A DNA stretch of 64,000 bases from JAWXCE01 sp034440495 (GTDB lineage: Bacteria > Pseudomonadota > Alphaproteobacteria > Rhizobiales > Rhodomicrobiaceae). The stretch is taken from the NCBI GenBank assembly GCA_034440495.1, contig JAWXCE010000041.1, positions 1 through 64,000 on the forward strand. The letters are read 5' to 3'. Under the pieces are notes generated by a model that was not told where the DNA came from, ran no database searches, and saw only the letters and a list, made by a program, of their open reading frames with translations. The position numbers and the translations under genes were made by a program. The stretch's first letter is position 1, and the number at the start of each line of letters is the position of its first letter. Positions 1 to 7,855 of this stretch are shown here, in pieces.

Positions 1-1
1 A

Positions 2-610
2 GTGTTGTGTGAAAAACCAACAGGGTTCTTTTATGTAAGGTTCCAGCGCGAGGAAGTTAAGTATTTTATTGTGGGACTAGTTATAGCACTACCGTTTTAC
101 GCGCTCTCTGGGGTTATAACAGTTATTGCTTATTCATTTGGGCCTGCTGAGGGGCCAGCGTCAGCAGAAATATCACCGATACTACAGGTTGCTTACGTTG
201 CTTATTTTATAGTGTTTATCTTTATGATATGGCCACTTGTTCGCTTCTCGCTGGCGTTTCCCCACGCGGCTGTCGCGGGCGAGATTGATTTCGGTCTCTC
301 ATGGAGAGTAATGAAAGACAATTTTTGGCGATTCATACTTGTCCTTTTTATTGCATTTATTTTCATACTACTGGTCTACATCATATTCGGTCTTTTGATT
401 GTTGCATTTTCACTTCTATCCTCAGCAATTTCGACCGCAGCACCGCCTGGTACTATTCAGAAAGACATGCCTCTTTGGGCATTTATCAATTTTGCCCCTA
501 CACTGATCCTGTTTATTATTCTACTTGGCTTTATTCAGGCGGTATCCGTAACGATATTATCGTTCAGCTATAAAGCGCTCATCCTCCGCAATTACGAGAC
601 TGCGGCTTAA
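2..610 (+). CDS. Integral membrane protein, unknown function (5' end probably outside window)
   Basis: At least 202 residues, read from a GTG at base 2. The frame is open to the window edge, so the true start is probably upstream. Four or more hydrophobic segments are visible (about residues 22-46, 62-80, 108-142 and 165-188). A loop between them has the pattern RFSLAFPHAAV...SW..MKDNFWR, which I have seen in uncharacterised alphaproteobacterial membrane proteins of the YciC/DUF975 kind; that resemblance is from memory. No catalytic motif is visible. The 3' end is convergent with metY, and the two stop codons overlap inside a perfect palindrome. Confidence 0.7.
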   Translation: MLCEKPTGFFYVRFQREEVKYFIVGLVIALPFYALSGVITVIAYSFGPAEGPASAEISPILQVAYVAYFIVFIFMIWPLVRFSLAFPHAAVAGEIDFGLSWRVMKDNFWRFILVLFIAFIFILLVYIIFGLLIVAFSLLSSAISTAAPPGTIQKDMPLWAFINFAPTLILFIILLGFIQAVSVTILSFSYKALILRNYETAA

Positions 611-619
611 GCCGCAGTC
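598..619. repeat. 22-bp perfect palindrome spanning two convergent stop codons
   Basis: The sequence is GACTGCGGC, then TTAA, then GCCGCAGTC: a 9-bp stem with a 4-base loop. The TTAA centre holds both stops (608-610 on plus, 607-609 on minus), so both proteins end in Thr-Ala-Ala-stop encoded by the same bases. It could fold in either transcript. There is no T tract, so it is not a standard intrinsic terminator. Confidence 0.85.
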
Positions 620-1893
620 AGCGCCTGGGCGAGGTCGGCGATGATATCGGCCTTGTCCTCCAGGCCGACGGAGAGCCGCACAACATCGTCCCCAGCACCA
701 GCCAGGCGGCGTTGCTCGTTGGTGAGTTGCCGGTGCGTCGTCGAGGCAGGATGGATTATGAGGCTTCGCGTGTCGCCGATGTTGGCGAGGTGCGAGAACA
801 GCTCGACGCGGGAGACCAGATCGACCCCCGCCTCATAGCCGCCCTTCAGCCCGAACGTGAACACGGCGCCCGCGCCTTTCGGGCTAATGCGCTTTTGCAA
901 GGTGTGATATTTGTTCGCCTCAAGCCCCGCATAGTTGACCCACGCCACCTGCGGCTGCGCCTCCAGCCACTGCGCGACAGCGAGCGCGTTCTCGCAATGC
1001 CGCGCGATGCGCAAAGGCAGCGTTTCGATGCCGGTAAGGATTAGAAATGCGTTCATCGGCGCGATGGACGGCCCCAGATCGCGCAAGGCGAGCACCCGCG
1101 CAGCGATGGCGAACGCGAAGTTGCCAAACGTTTCCGCCAGCACGATGCCGTTATAGCTTGGGTTCGGCGCGGACAGGGCAGAGTAGCGCCCGCTGGCGAT
1201 CCAGTCGAATGTGCCGCAATCGACCAGAATGCCGCCGACCGAGTTGCCGTGCCCGCCGAGGAATTTCGTCAGCGAATGGACGACGATATCGGCCCCGTGC
1301 TCTTTCGGCCGGATCAGATACGGCGTCGCCAACGTGTTGTCGACGATGAACGGCACGCCCGCCTTTTTCGCGACCGCTCCAATCGCCGCCATATCCGTCA
1401 CGATACCGCCGGGATTTGCGATGGATTCCACGAAAATCGCTTTGGTTTTCGGCGATAGCGCGCGCTCGAAGCTGGAGGGATCGTCAGCATCGGCCCAGAC
1501 GACCTGCCAGCCGAACTTCTTGAAGGCGTGGTTGAACTGGTTGATCGAGCCGCCGTAAAGCTGGCGCGCGGCGATGAACTCGTCGCCTAGCTCCATCAGC
1601 ACGTGAAACGTGAGCAATTGCGCGCCGTGGCCAGACGCCGCCGCCAGCGCCGCCGTGCCGCCTTCGAGCGCCGCGACGCGCTGCTCCAGCACCGCCTGGG
1701 TCGGGTTCATGATGCGCGTGTAGATGTTGCCAAAGGTTTCGAGCCCGAACAGCGCGGCGGCGTGATCGACCGAGTCGAACACATAGGACGTGGTCTGATA
1801 GATTGGCGTCACCCGTGCGCCCGTCGCCGGATCGGGCTGCGCGCCCGCATGGATGGCGAGAGTGTTAAAACCAACTTCGCGATTATCAGACAT
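607..1893 (-). CDS. metY: O-acetylhomoserine sulfhydrylase (aminocarboxypropyltransferase)
   Basis: 428 residues, the usual length for the family. It is a PLP enzyme of the Cys/Met metabolism family that makes homocysteine (or methionine, with methanethiol) from O-acetylhomoserine, in the cytoplasm. Visible signatures are the N-terminal TLAIHAGAQPDPATGAR, the YTRIMNPT segment near residue 60, the PLP-stacking and Asp region near 185 (VDNTLATPYL), and the PLP lysine K210 in HSLTKFLGGHG. The ATG start gives a family-typical N-terminus. It stands alone, convergent with the upstream membrane protein gene. Cystathionine gamma-synthase relatives are shorter, so MetY is the better call. Confidence 0.93.
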   Translation of the reverse strand: MSDNREVGFNTLAIHAGAQPDPATGARVTPIYQTTSYVFDSVDHAAALFGLETFGNIYTRIMNPTQAVLEQRVAALEGGTAALAAASGHGAQLLTFHVLMELGDEFIAARQLYGGSINQFNHAFKKFGWQVVWADADDPSSFERALSPKTKAIFVESIANPGGIVTDMAAIGAVAKKAGVPFIVDNTLATPYLIRPKEHGADIVVHSLTKFLGGHGNSVGGILVDCGTFDWIASGRYSALSAPNPSYNGIVLAETFGNFAFAIAARVLALRDLGPSIAPMNAFLILTGIETLPLRIARHCENALAVAQWLEAQPQVAWVNYAGLEANKYHTLQKRISPKGAGAVFTFGLKGGYEAGVDLVSRVELFSHLANIGDTRSLIIHPASTTHRQLTNEQRRLAGAGDDVVRLSVGLEDKADIIADLAQALTAA

Positions 1894-1960
1894 AGCCGCA
1901 CCTATTTGTTAATATTCCAAAAGGAAGCATCATAACATGCCAATGATTTTAGCTCTAAAC

Positions 1961-2050
1961 GTCATCCCCGCGAAAGCGGGGATCCAGTCTTTCTATGCGA
2001 GAAAGAGTTTGTCATTCTGGATACTTGCTTTCACGGGGATGACGTAGGAG
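1961..2050. repeat. Dispersed palindromic repeat, copy A
   Basis: The element opens with GTCATCCCCGCGAAAGCGGG and closes with GGGGATGAC followed by GTAGGAG. Its ends are inverted repeats, with an internal GCG-AAA-CGC hairpin. A second copy lies at 24888-24975 with the same ends, the same GTAGGAG flank and a shared ATCCAGTCTTT stretch. It fills the gap between metY and the next gene and ends one base from the stop of that gene. This type of short intergenic palindromic element is common in alphaproteobacterial genomes. Confidence 0.85.
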
Positions 2051-2051
2051 G

Positions 2052-2585
2052 TCAATCCCTGGATTTTAGTGTCAGATTCTGAAAGCCCTTGGCGCCCATT
2101 AGTGGCTTGCGAGCTGATATGGTGCGCGCGTTTACGCCCGCCCATGCGATCTCACCGGACAGCCGCCCAAATTCGATTTTGGGGCAGCGGTTCATAATCA
2201 CCTTAAGCCCAGCCTCCTCTGCCAGCCGCGCCGCCTCGTCGTTGCGCACGCCAAGCTGCATCCAGATGACCTTCAGGCCAAGCTTGTCCTTTAGTGCGAT
2301 GGTGTCCCTGGTGATCTGCAGCGCTGCGTCAGAATTGCGGAAGATGTCCACCACCTCGACCGGTTCGGGGATCTCGGCGAGGCTTGCATAGCACATCATG
2401 CCGAGAATTTGGCGGCCCGCCTGGCCGGGGTTAACGGGAATGATCCGATAGCCCTTGCCGAGCAGGTATTTCATGGCGAAATAGCTGGGCCGCACCACAT
2501 TCGCGCTCGCCCCCACCATTGCGAAGGTTTTGTGAGTTGTGAGTACGGAGCGAATGTAAGCGTCCGGGTAAGCGTCGTGGTTCAT
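2052..2585 (-). CDS. CoA-binding domain protein (YccU-like)
   Basis: 177 residues from the ATG at 2585; an upstream in-frame GTG at 2615 would add ten residues with no better ribosome site. The protein is one Rossmann-type CoA-binding domain: AMVGASANVVRPSY near the N-terminus, then GYRIIPVNP, a VDIFRNSD strand-helix, VIWMQLGVRNDEAARLAEEAG, and NRCPKIEF near the C-terminus. This matches single-domain relatives of the succinyl-CoA synthetase alpha subunit. The family's role is unknown; CoA or nucleotide binding is inferred. A repeat element abuts the stop codon. The next gene upstream ends about 70 bases away on the same strand. Confidence 0.85.
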   Translation of the reverse strand: MNHDAYPDAYIRSVLTTHKTFAMVGASANVVRPSYFAMKYLLGKGYRIIPVNPGQAGRQILGMMCYASLAEIPEPVEVVDIFRNSDAALQITRDTIALKDKLGLKVIWMQLGVRNDEAARLAEEAGLKVIMNRCPKIEFGRLSGEIAWAGVNARTISARKPLMGAKGFQNLTLKSRD

Positions 2586-2653
2586 AGGAGTTTTCCGAAA
2601 GGCTAGCCGCGCCACACGGCGGGCGCTTGGGCTATCATTTTCGCGACACTTTG

Positions 2654-3235
2654 TTAGCCACCCTTTTTCACGAGGGCGTCCAGGTCTTTCTCCATCGACT
2701 TCACCGCCGCCATATTTTCTTGCGTGCTGCTCAATAAACCATCCTCCTCTAGCCCTTTGCGCGCCTTCTTCTCCAGCTTACGCTTCTGCTTGTCGGTCAG
2801 AAAATCCGTATCACGAATTTGGGCAATAACCTTTTCCGCCGCTTTCTCCATTTCGTCGGGAGATGTGCCAGCCTTGAGCTGCACATAAGCGGCGGCGGTA
2901 GCGTGGGCCACGCGCAACCACTCCTCAAAATCCTTGAAGCCATGATCTTTGGCGGCGTCATCGGCCTGGGCACGCACCTCCGCGTCACCCGCGAACTTCA
3001 TCACCGCTTCGAGCGGGCTCTTCACGCTCGCTAAGTCCTTGCCCTTGCTTAACGCTTGCGATACGGCCAGAATTTTAACGCGCGGAAAACTGTCCACCAG
3101 CCGCTTTACACTATCCTTGGTGAGTTGCACTTTAGCCTTATCGGCCATCGCAGAGTGCAGTCCTACATGGAGAAAAACCGCCGCTAAAAGCACCAGGCAA
3201 AATCGCACTAACGCGCCGGGAGTACGTAAAGTCAT
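2654..3235 (-). CDS. Secreted helical protein, unknown function
   Basis: 193 residues. The first 31 residues form a signal peptide: Arg residues, a hydrophobic core (FCLVLLAAVFLHVGL) and cleavage probably after SAMA. The mature part is rich in Lys, Asp, Glu and Ala and looks wholly helical, with no cysteine or catalytic motif. A DKQKRKLEKKARKGLEEDG stretch near residue 150 is highly charged. I do not recognise the family. Export to the periplasm is the only supported inference. It lies in the same direction as the CoA-binding protein gene and is divergent from the thioesterase gene. Confidence 0.7.
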   Translation of the reverse strand: MTLRTPGALVRFCLVLLAAVFLHVGLHSAMADKAKVQLTKDSVKRLVDSFPRVKILAVSQALSKGKDLASVKSPLEAVMKFAGDAEVRAQADDAAKDHGFKDFEEWLRVAHATAAAYVQLKAGTSPDEMEKAAEKVIAQIRDTDFLTDKQKRKLEKKARKGLEEDGLLSSTQENMAAVKSMEKDLDALVKKGG

Positions 3236-3374
3236 ATTCAGGCTCCATTGCCGATATAATCATTTTTGACGTATGCGGCGTAACGATCAAGGTTTATGGC
3301 AGTATTCTGGGAAAAAATGGTCAAATATAGGTTCGGCGATAAGATCGCTCCCATTAGAGGCGCCAGAGCTTAAT

Positions 3375-3812
3375 ATGTCATCAGAAATAAACGCGCTGAT
3401 GAGCGCGAAGGACATTATGGCGTTCTGGGAGATCGAGTTCCCTCAAGTGTACGATGGCGGCCGTCATTTCCATGTGACATCTACGGCCCATGGCGAGGCC
3501 AACATGCGGATGGAATACGCGCCGCGTTTCCTGCGGCCCGGCGGCACAATTTCGGGCCCGTCGATGTTTGCGCTTGCCGACCTTGCCATGTACGCCGCAG
3601 TGCTGTCGGCCATCGGCCCTGTCGGCCTCGCCGTCACCACCAACCTCAATATCAACTTTCTTTGCCGCCCCGGGCCCTGCGCGATGATCGCCAGAGCGCG
3701 CCTTTTGAAGATTGGCTCGCGGCTGGCAGTTGGGGATGTAGCGCTTTACTCTGAAGGCCAAACGGATATGGCCGCGCACGCAACTTCCACCTATTCGCTC
3801 CCGCCCAGATAG
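3375..3812 (+). CDS. PaaI-family hotdog thioesterase
   Basis: 145 residues from the ATG at 3375 (MSSEINALMS). The frame is open back to 3273, but those residues do not resemble the family; the ATG at 3399 is another option. The hotdog core is clear: YAPRFLRPGGTISGPSMFALADLAMYAAVLS is the helix-and-turn region of acyl-CoA thioesterases (catalytic Asp of the ALAD type), followed by strands AVTTNLNINFLCRPGP, MIARARLLKIGSRLAVGDVALYSEG and AHATSTYSLP. It probably hydrolyses an acyl- or aryl-CoA in the cytoplasm; the substrate cannot be read from sequence. It is a single gene upstream of rplM. Confidence 0.85.
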   Translation: MSSEINALMSAKDIMAFWEIEFPQVYDGGRHFHVTSTAHGEANMRMEYAPRFLRPGGTISGPSMFALADLAMYAAVLSAIGPVGLAVTTNLNINFLCRPGPCAMIARARLLKIGSRLAVGDVALYSEGQTDMAAHATSTYSLPPR

Positions 3813-3862
3813 CAGGTATTATTTTACCGCATGACTAACAACATGTTTTTGCGTCATTATTC

Positions 3863-3891
3863 TTGACGAAACGGACATTAATCGCTAGCAC
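3863..3891 (+). promoter_or_regulatory. Candidate promoter for rplM-rpsI
   Basis: TTGACG at 3863-3868 is a good -35 hexamer. With a 17-base spacer the -10 would be TAGCAC, a poor match. It lies 36-64 bases before the rplM start, in the right place for the ribosomal operon. Assigned by eye only. Confidence 0.35.
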
Positions 3892-3926
3892 ATAGCTTGT
3901 GATTTTACTTTTCGGACATTACAAAC

Positions 3927-4394
3927 ATGAAAACTTACTCCGCTAAAGCCTCGGAGATCGAGAAAAAATGGATCGTGATTGACGGCGAAGGTCTGGTGGT
4001 CGGCCGCCTCGCCTCGATCATTGCCATGCGTCTGCGCGGCAAGCATAAACCGACCTTCACACCGCACATGGATTGCGGCGATCACGTTGTCGTCGTCAAC
4101 GCCGAAAAGGTCGTCTTCACCGGCAACAAACGCACCGACAAAATTTACTACTGGCACACAGGCCATCCTGGCGGCATTAAAAGCCGGACGGCGGACAAAA
4201 TCCTCGATGGCCGCTTCCCGGAGCGCGTGATCGAAAAGGCTGTGGAGCGTATGCTGCCCGGCCGCTCGTTAAAGCGCCAGCAAATGACGCATTTGCGCGT
4301 TTACTCCGGGCCAGAACATCCGCATGAGGCACAAAGCCCGGAGACGCTCGATGTGGCGGCGATGAATAAGAAAAACGTGGCGAGGGCGAAATAA
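3927..4394 (+). CDS. rplM: 50S ribosomal protein L13
   Basis: 155 residues, normal for L13. It is an early-assembly protein of the large subunit that contacts 23S rRNA. Characteristic segments are WIVIDGEGLVVGRLAS at the N-terminus, HMDCGDHVVVVNAEKVVFTGNK in the middle, the HTGHPGGIKS loop and AVERMLPGRSLKRQQMTHLRVYSGPEHPHEAQ toward the end. Its stop overlaps the ATG of rpsI by one base (TAATG), so the two are translationally coupled, as is usual for this pair. Confidence 0.98.
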   Translation: MKTYSAKASEIEKKWIVIDGEGLVVGRLASIIAMRLRGKHKPTFTPHMDCGDHVVVVNAEKVVFTGNKRTDKIYYWHTGHPGGIKSRTADKILDGRFPERVIEKAVERMLPGRSLKRQQMTHLRVYSGPEHPHEAQSPETLDVAAMNKKNVARAK

Positions 4395-4867
4395 TGTTGG
4401 ATCTGGAAACTTTAGCGCCTGCGCCCGCAGCCGCGCCGACTGCGCCATCCGCCCCGGTGCATGTTCAAAAGATCGATAAGTTCGGCCGCGCCTACGCAAC
4501 CGGCAAACGCAAGGATGCTGTGGCGAGGGTTTGGATCAAACCAGGCCACGGCAAAATCACGGTGAACACCAAGGACGTGGCCGCCTATTTCGCCCGTCCC
4601 GTTTTGCAGATGATTTTGAAGCAGCCATTGGTCACGGCCGCGCGGTCTAGCCAGTATGACGTGATCTGCACCGTGTCCGGTGGTGGTTTGTCCGGCCAGG
4701 CGGGCGCGGTTCGCCATGGCATCTCCAAAGCGCTTACCTATTACGAGCCAGAACTGCGCAGAGTATTGAAAAAAGCCGGGTTCCTGACGCGAGACAGCCG
4801 TATTGTCGAGCGCAAGAAATTTGGCCGGGCGAAAGCGCGCCGCAGCTTCCAGTTCTCGAAACGTTAA
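4394..4867 (+). CDS. rpsI: 30S ribosomal protein S9
   Basis: 157 residues. The S9 body is clear: YATGKRKDAVARVWIKPGHGKITVN, the VSGGGLSGQAGAVRHGISKAL stretch, and the basic C-terminal tail ending in FSKR that reaches the P-site tRNA. The first 30 residues are an Ala/Pro-rich extension typical of alphaproteobacterial S9. The start overlaps the rplM stop by one base. A good intrinsic terminator follows 25 bases after the stop, closing a two-gene operon. Confidence 0.98.
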   Translation: MLDLETLAPAPAAAPTAPSAPVHVQKIDKFGRAYATGKRKDAVARVWIKPGHGKITVNTKDVAAYFARPVLQMILKQPLVTAARSSQYDVICTVSGGGLSGQAGAVRHGISKALTYYEPELRRVLKKAGFLTRDSRIVERKKFGRAKARRSFQFSKR

Positions 4868-4892
4868 GACGCTGCCTGAGTTGTTGTTTATC

Positions 4893-4921
4893 AAGGCTCG
4901 CGTTCGTCGCGGGCCTTTTTT
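4893..4921 (+). terminator. Intrinsic terminator of rplM-rpsI
   Basis: The stem AAGGCTCGCG pairs with CGCGGGCCTT (one G-T wobble) around a TTCGT loop, and runs into T6. It lies between the rpsI stop and argC. Confidence 0.9.
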
Positions 4922-4994
4922 ATGTGGCTAATTCGTTAGAAGCGGTTGCATTCAGTCTTTAAACTGAAAATGCTCTGGTTATGCAAGGCTGGCT

Positions 4995-6035
4995 ATGGAA
5001 AAAATACGCATCGGTGTGATTGGCGCCTCTGGTTATACAGGCGCTGACCTCATTCGTCTCGCCACCCGCCACCCGATGATCGAGCTGGGGCCGCTTGTCG
5101 CCAACACTTATGCGGGCAAGACTTTGGGAGAGGTATTTCCGCATTTGAGCTTTCTCGGGCCCACGCGGCTGGTCAGCGTCGATGAGGCTGACTGGAGCAA
5201 TTGTAGCGCCGTGTTTTGCGGTTTGCCGCACGGCACGGCGCAGGACATCATTATCGGCCTGCCACCGCATCTGAAAATTATCGATATGTCTGCCGATTTT
5301 CGTTTGCGCGACGCCGCCGTCTACACTGAGTGGTATGGCCGAACCCACGGTGCCAGCGAATTGCTGAAAAGCGCCGTTTATGGTCTGACCGAGTTTTATT
5401 CGCGCGAGATTGCCTCTGCGCGGCTTGTCGCGTGTCCAGGCTGCTACCCGACAGCGACCTTACTGGCGCTACTGCCGCTGGTTTCATCCAAATTAATCGA
5501 TGTGAGCGATATCATCATCGATGCAAAATCAGGCATCACCGGCGCGGGGCGGAGCCTGAAGCAGAACCTGCTTTTTTCCGAGGCGGGAGAAGGGCTCTCG
5601 CCCTATGGCGTGGCGAGCCACCGCCATGCTCCAGAGATCGAACAGGAAATCGGACGCGCGGCAGGGCAGAGCGTTATCGTGAATTTCACGCCGCATCTTG
5701 TACCGATGAGCCGAGGCGAGCTTGTCACCTGCTATGTGCGGCTGTCGGCGGGGGCGACCGCAGACGATCTGCGCGCCGCGCTGGTGACGCGCTATGAGAG
5801 CGCCAAGTTTGTGAGCGTTATGGCTGAGGGCGGGTTGCCCGGCACGCAGCATGTGCGCGGCTCGAACCATTGCCTGATGGCGGTTTTCCCCGACCGTGTG
5901 CCGGGCCGCGCCATCGTCATTTCAGCCATCGATAATCTGGTGAAAGGCTCTGCTGGCCAGGCCATGCAGAACTTTAATCTGATGTTTGGGCTGGACGAGG
6001 CGGCGGGTCTGACGCAATTGCCCATGTTCCCTTGA
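4995..6035 (+). CDS. argC: N-acetyl-gamma-glutamyl-phosphate reductase
   Basis: 346 residues, the long (type 1) form. It reduces N-acetylglutamyl 5-phosphate to the semialdehyde with NADPH, the third step of arginine synthesis. The NADP-binding motif is IGVIGASGYTGADLIRL at residues 6-22. The catalytic cysteine is C150 in VACPGCYPTA. The GITGAGR loop and a catalytic His region (SHRHAPEIEQE) follow. It has its own position after the rpsI terminator. It probably shares a transcript with the phosphoesterase gene that starts within about 65 bases. Confidence 0.97.
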   Translation: MEKIRIGVIGASGYTGADLIRLATRHPMIELGPLVANTYAGKTLGEVFPHLSFLGPTRLVSVDEADWSNCSAVFCGLPHGTAQDIIIGLPPHLKIIDMSADFRLRDAAVYTEWYGRTHGASELLKSAVYGLTEFYSREIASARLVACPGCYPTATLLALLPLVSSKLIDVSDIIIDAKSGITGAGRSLKQNLLFSEAGEGLSPYGVASHRHAPEIEQEIGRAAGQSVIVNFTPHLVPMSRGELVTCYVRLSAGATADDLRAALVTRYESAKFVSVMAEGGLPGTQHVRGSNHCLMAVFPDRVPGRAIVISAIDNLVKGSAGQAMQNFNLMFGLDEAAGLTQLPMFP

Positions 6036-6099
6036 GTGTATGCCTATAACGGCGGAAAGGCCGGGAAGAGACAGAAATGAAACACGTTTTGCCCAAAAC

Positions 6100-6897
6100 A
6101 TGAAGACGTCCGTAATGTTTCGCTTGGCTCTTATCGCCGATCTACATTTTGGCAGTGTGCCCGACGGCCTTGCCGCCGCGCTTTTGACCGACATCGAAGC
6201 AGGCGATCCAGACCTTATCATCGTGGCGGGTGATTTGACCATGCGCGCGCGAAGGCGCGAGTTTGACGCCGCCCGCGACTGGCTGAGGGGCATGAAGGCG
6301 GAGACGATGGTGCTCGCGGGCAACCATGATTTGCCTTATGTGAACTTGTGGGAGAGATTCGCCAGTCCGTATAAGCGCTTCATGGCTTTTACAGGAGCCG
6401 AGGCCGAACCTTTTTATGAGACCGAAGGCGCATCGGTTGTCGGCCTTAACACCACTCGCTCCTGGCAGCCGCATTTGAGCTGGCAGGAAGGAATTGCGCG
6501 GAGTAAAAGCGTGATTGCTGCCGGGGCAAAACTCGCCGCAGCGCGCCCGAATACCTTTCGCTGCGTTGTTTCGCATCACCCCTTGTGGCTTGGCCCGGAG
6601 GCGCCCCGTTATGTGCGGCCAGCGATCGGCGCTGAGGCCGCGGTGCGTACACTGGCGTTTGCGGGGGCTGAAGTGTTCATGTCAGGACATGTGCATCGTG
6701 GGTTTGTTCATAGCTTTGAAATAGAGGGGCGCACATGTATCGCTCTTGGCGCCCCGACAGCGCTTTCAAGTCGTTTAAGGGGGGAGGAAAACGGCTACTG
6801 GCGTATTGCGGCAAGCGACTGCGACATCACTCTGACGTTGCGCCGACGTCGCGAAAGCGCGTTTTTCGACGAAAAGGAAATTCGCTTTATGCGATAG
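6100..6897 (+). CDS. Calcineurin-like metallophosphoesterase
   Basis: 265 residues from the ATG at 6100 (MKTSVMFRL). The frame is open from 6040, and 6115 (MFRLALIADLHFGS) also gives a proper N-terminus. All metal-binding blocks of the superfamily are present in order: ADLHFGS, GDLT, GNHDLPY, VSHHPLW and SGHVHRG. This is a two-metal phosphodiesterase or phosphatase fold. The layout resembles Icc/CpdA-like enzymes, but the substrate cannot be told. It follows argC by about 65 bases, so they are probably cotranscribed. After it comes a long gap with a stem-loop. Confidence 0.88.
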   Translation: MKTSVMFRLALIADLHFGSVPDGLAAALLTDIEAGDPDLIIVAGDLTMRARRREFDAARDWLRGMKAETMVLAGNHDLPYVNLWERFASPYKRFMAFTGAEAEPFYETEGASVVGLNTTRSWQPHLSWQEGIARSKSVIAAGAKLAAARPNTFRCVVSHHPLWLGPEAPRYVRPAIGAEAAVRTLAFAGAEVFMSGHVHRGFVHSFEIEGRTCIALGAPTALSSRLRGEENGYWRIAASDCDITLTLRRRRESAFFDEKEIRFMR

Positions 6898-7348
6898 CGA
6901 ATGAAGCCGAAAGTATAGCGAGTTTCTCATTTTTGCCTTAAATTGCCCTTTTTCAAAGGTGTGATTTAAGCTGATAATCACCGCTGTTAAGGTGGCTGGA
7001 GTGAATGCTTGCGAAACATGCCGTGCATGAATTTTCTTTCATGATTTGCAATTAAAGGTTTTTTTGAGATACATAATCAAACGGGTAGAAAATTCGCTTT
7101 AGGATGAGTTGCGGGATCTCCCTTTGCTAAAATATTATGCCCTTCTGTAAAGGATTTGCATCGCGCTACCTGGCTAAAGATATTAAGCAAACGTAAAGTA
7201 ACTGTGTTTTAAAGCGGTGACGAGACGTAACTATAATAACGTTTTTTAGAAAGGAGTTCTTTGAACATTTGCAATCTCTGTGATGTCAGATGTTAGCAAC
7301 CAACAATAGTCAGAGTTAAAATTCCTGTGTAATGCGTAGGAGATAAAA
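6898..7348. other. 451-base gap without a recognised gene
   Basis: AT-rich by eye compared with its neighbours. It contains a nested stem-loop just after the phosphoesterase gene and a good ribosome site at its right end for the small gene at 7349. No open frame with protein-like sequence, RNA gene or clear promoter was seen. Confidence 0.6.
6937..6970 (+). terminator. Nested stem-loop after the phosphoesterase gene
   Basis: The outer stem is CTTAAAT (6937-6943) with ATTTAAG (6964-6970). The inner stem is CCTTT (6947-6951) with AAAGG (6955-6959) around TTC. No T tract follows directly, so it is a possible rather than typical terminator, 40 bases after the stop. Confidence 0.45.
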
Positions 7349-7648
7349 ATGAAAACGAAACGGGTGAGAAAAAACGGCGAATCAAAAACACCTTTGTCAG
7401 TGATCTTGAAAACTCTTGAACAATATTATGAAGAGCTTAAACAAGATCCAGTACTAACCATTTCGGCGACGCATATATGGCATGCGGCAGAAGATATTCG
7501 GGTGATGCGCAGTTTAGCGCTTAAAGTTATGCTTGAAAAGAAATCTGGCGAAACCAATGGAATCTCTAATGAAGATGACGACGGTGAAAGCAAAGGAGTG
7601 TGGACTCCTTTGTCGTGCATGCCTCACTACGGCGTTCTAAAGCAATAA
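7349..7648 (+). CDS. Small protein, unknown function
   Basis: 99 residues, starting at an ATG with a strong ribosome site (AGGAGAT, 5-6 bases upstream). That site is the best evidence that it is a real gene. The N-terminus is very basic (MKTKRVRKNGESK), the middle is probably helical (SVILKTLEQYYEELKQDPV, then HIWHAAEDIRVMRSLALKVMLEKK), and the C-terminal third is acidic then polar. No signal peptide, membrane segment or known motif is visible. Base composition is AT-rich like the surrounding gap, so it may be an acquired or remnant gene. I do not recognise a family. Confidence 0.55.
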   Translation: MKTKRVRKNGESKTPLSVILKTLEQYYEELKQDPVLTISATHIWHAAEDIRVMRSLALKVMLEKKSGETNGISNEDDDGESKGVWTPLSCMPHYGVLKQ

Positions 7649-7690
7649 AAATTTTCCCATAAGGATTTAGGCGCAGTTGCGCTCATAGTT

Positions 7691-7728
7691 GTTAGCCGCC
7701 TTAACTTTAAGTCAAATGTGCGGCTAAC
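7691..7728. repeat. 9-bp inverted repeat after the small gene
   Basis: GTTAGCCGC (7691-7699) and GCGGCTAAC (7720-7728) are a perfect inverted pair separated by 20 bases. It lies 43 bases after the stop of the small gene and has no T tract. It could be a transcript hairpin or a protein site. Confidence 0.6.
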
Positions 7729-7855
7729 GACACTCTTGATAGCCATAGTTGCGGCAGACCATGGCCTTATTTAGATACAAGCGCCGTGCGTTCGCACCTT
7801 GGACAGGACTTCTCCGCGTGCAAAGTCTACGTTACGCTTCTCACCACTACTGGAC

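Noticed and set aside
1961..2050. CRISPR repeat or transposon end
   Set aside because: There is no spacer periodicity, no transposase and only one further copy far away; it fits a dispersed intergenic palindrome.
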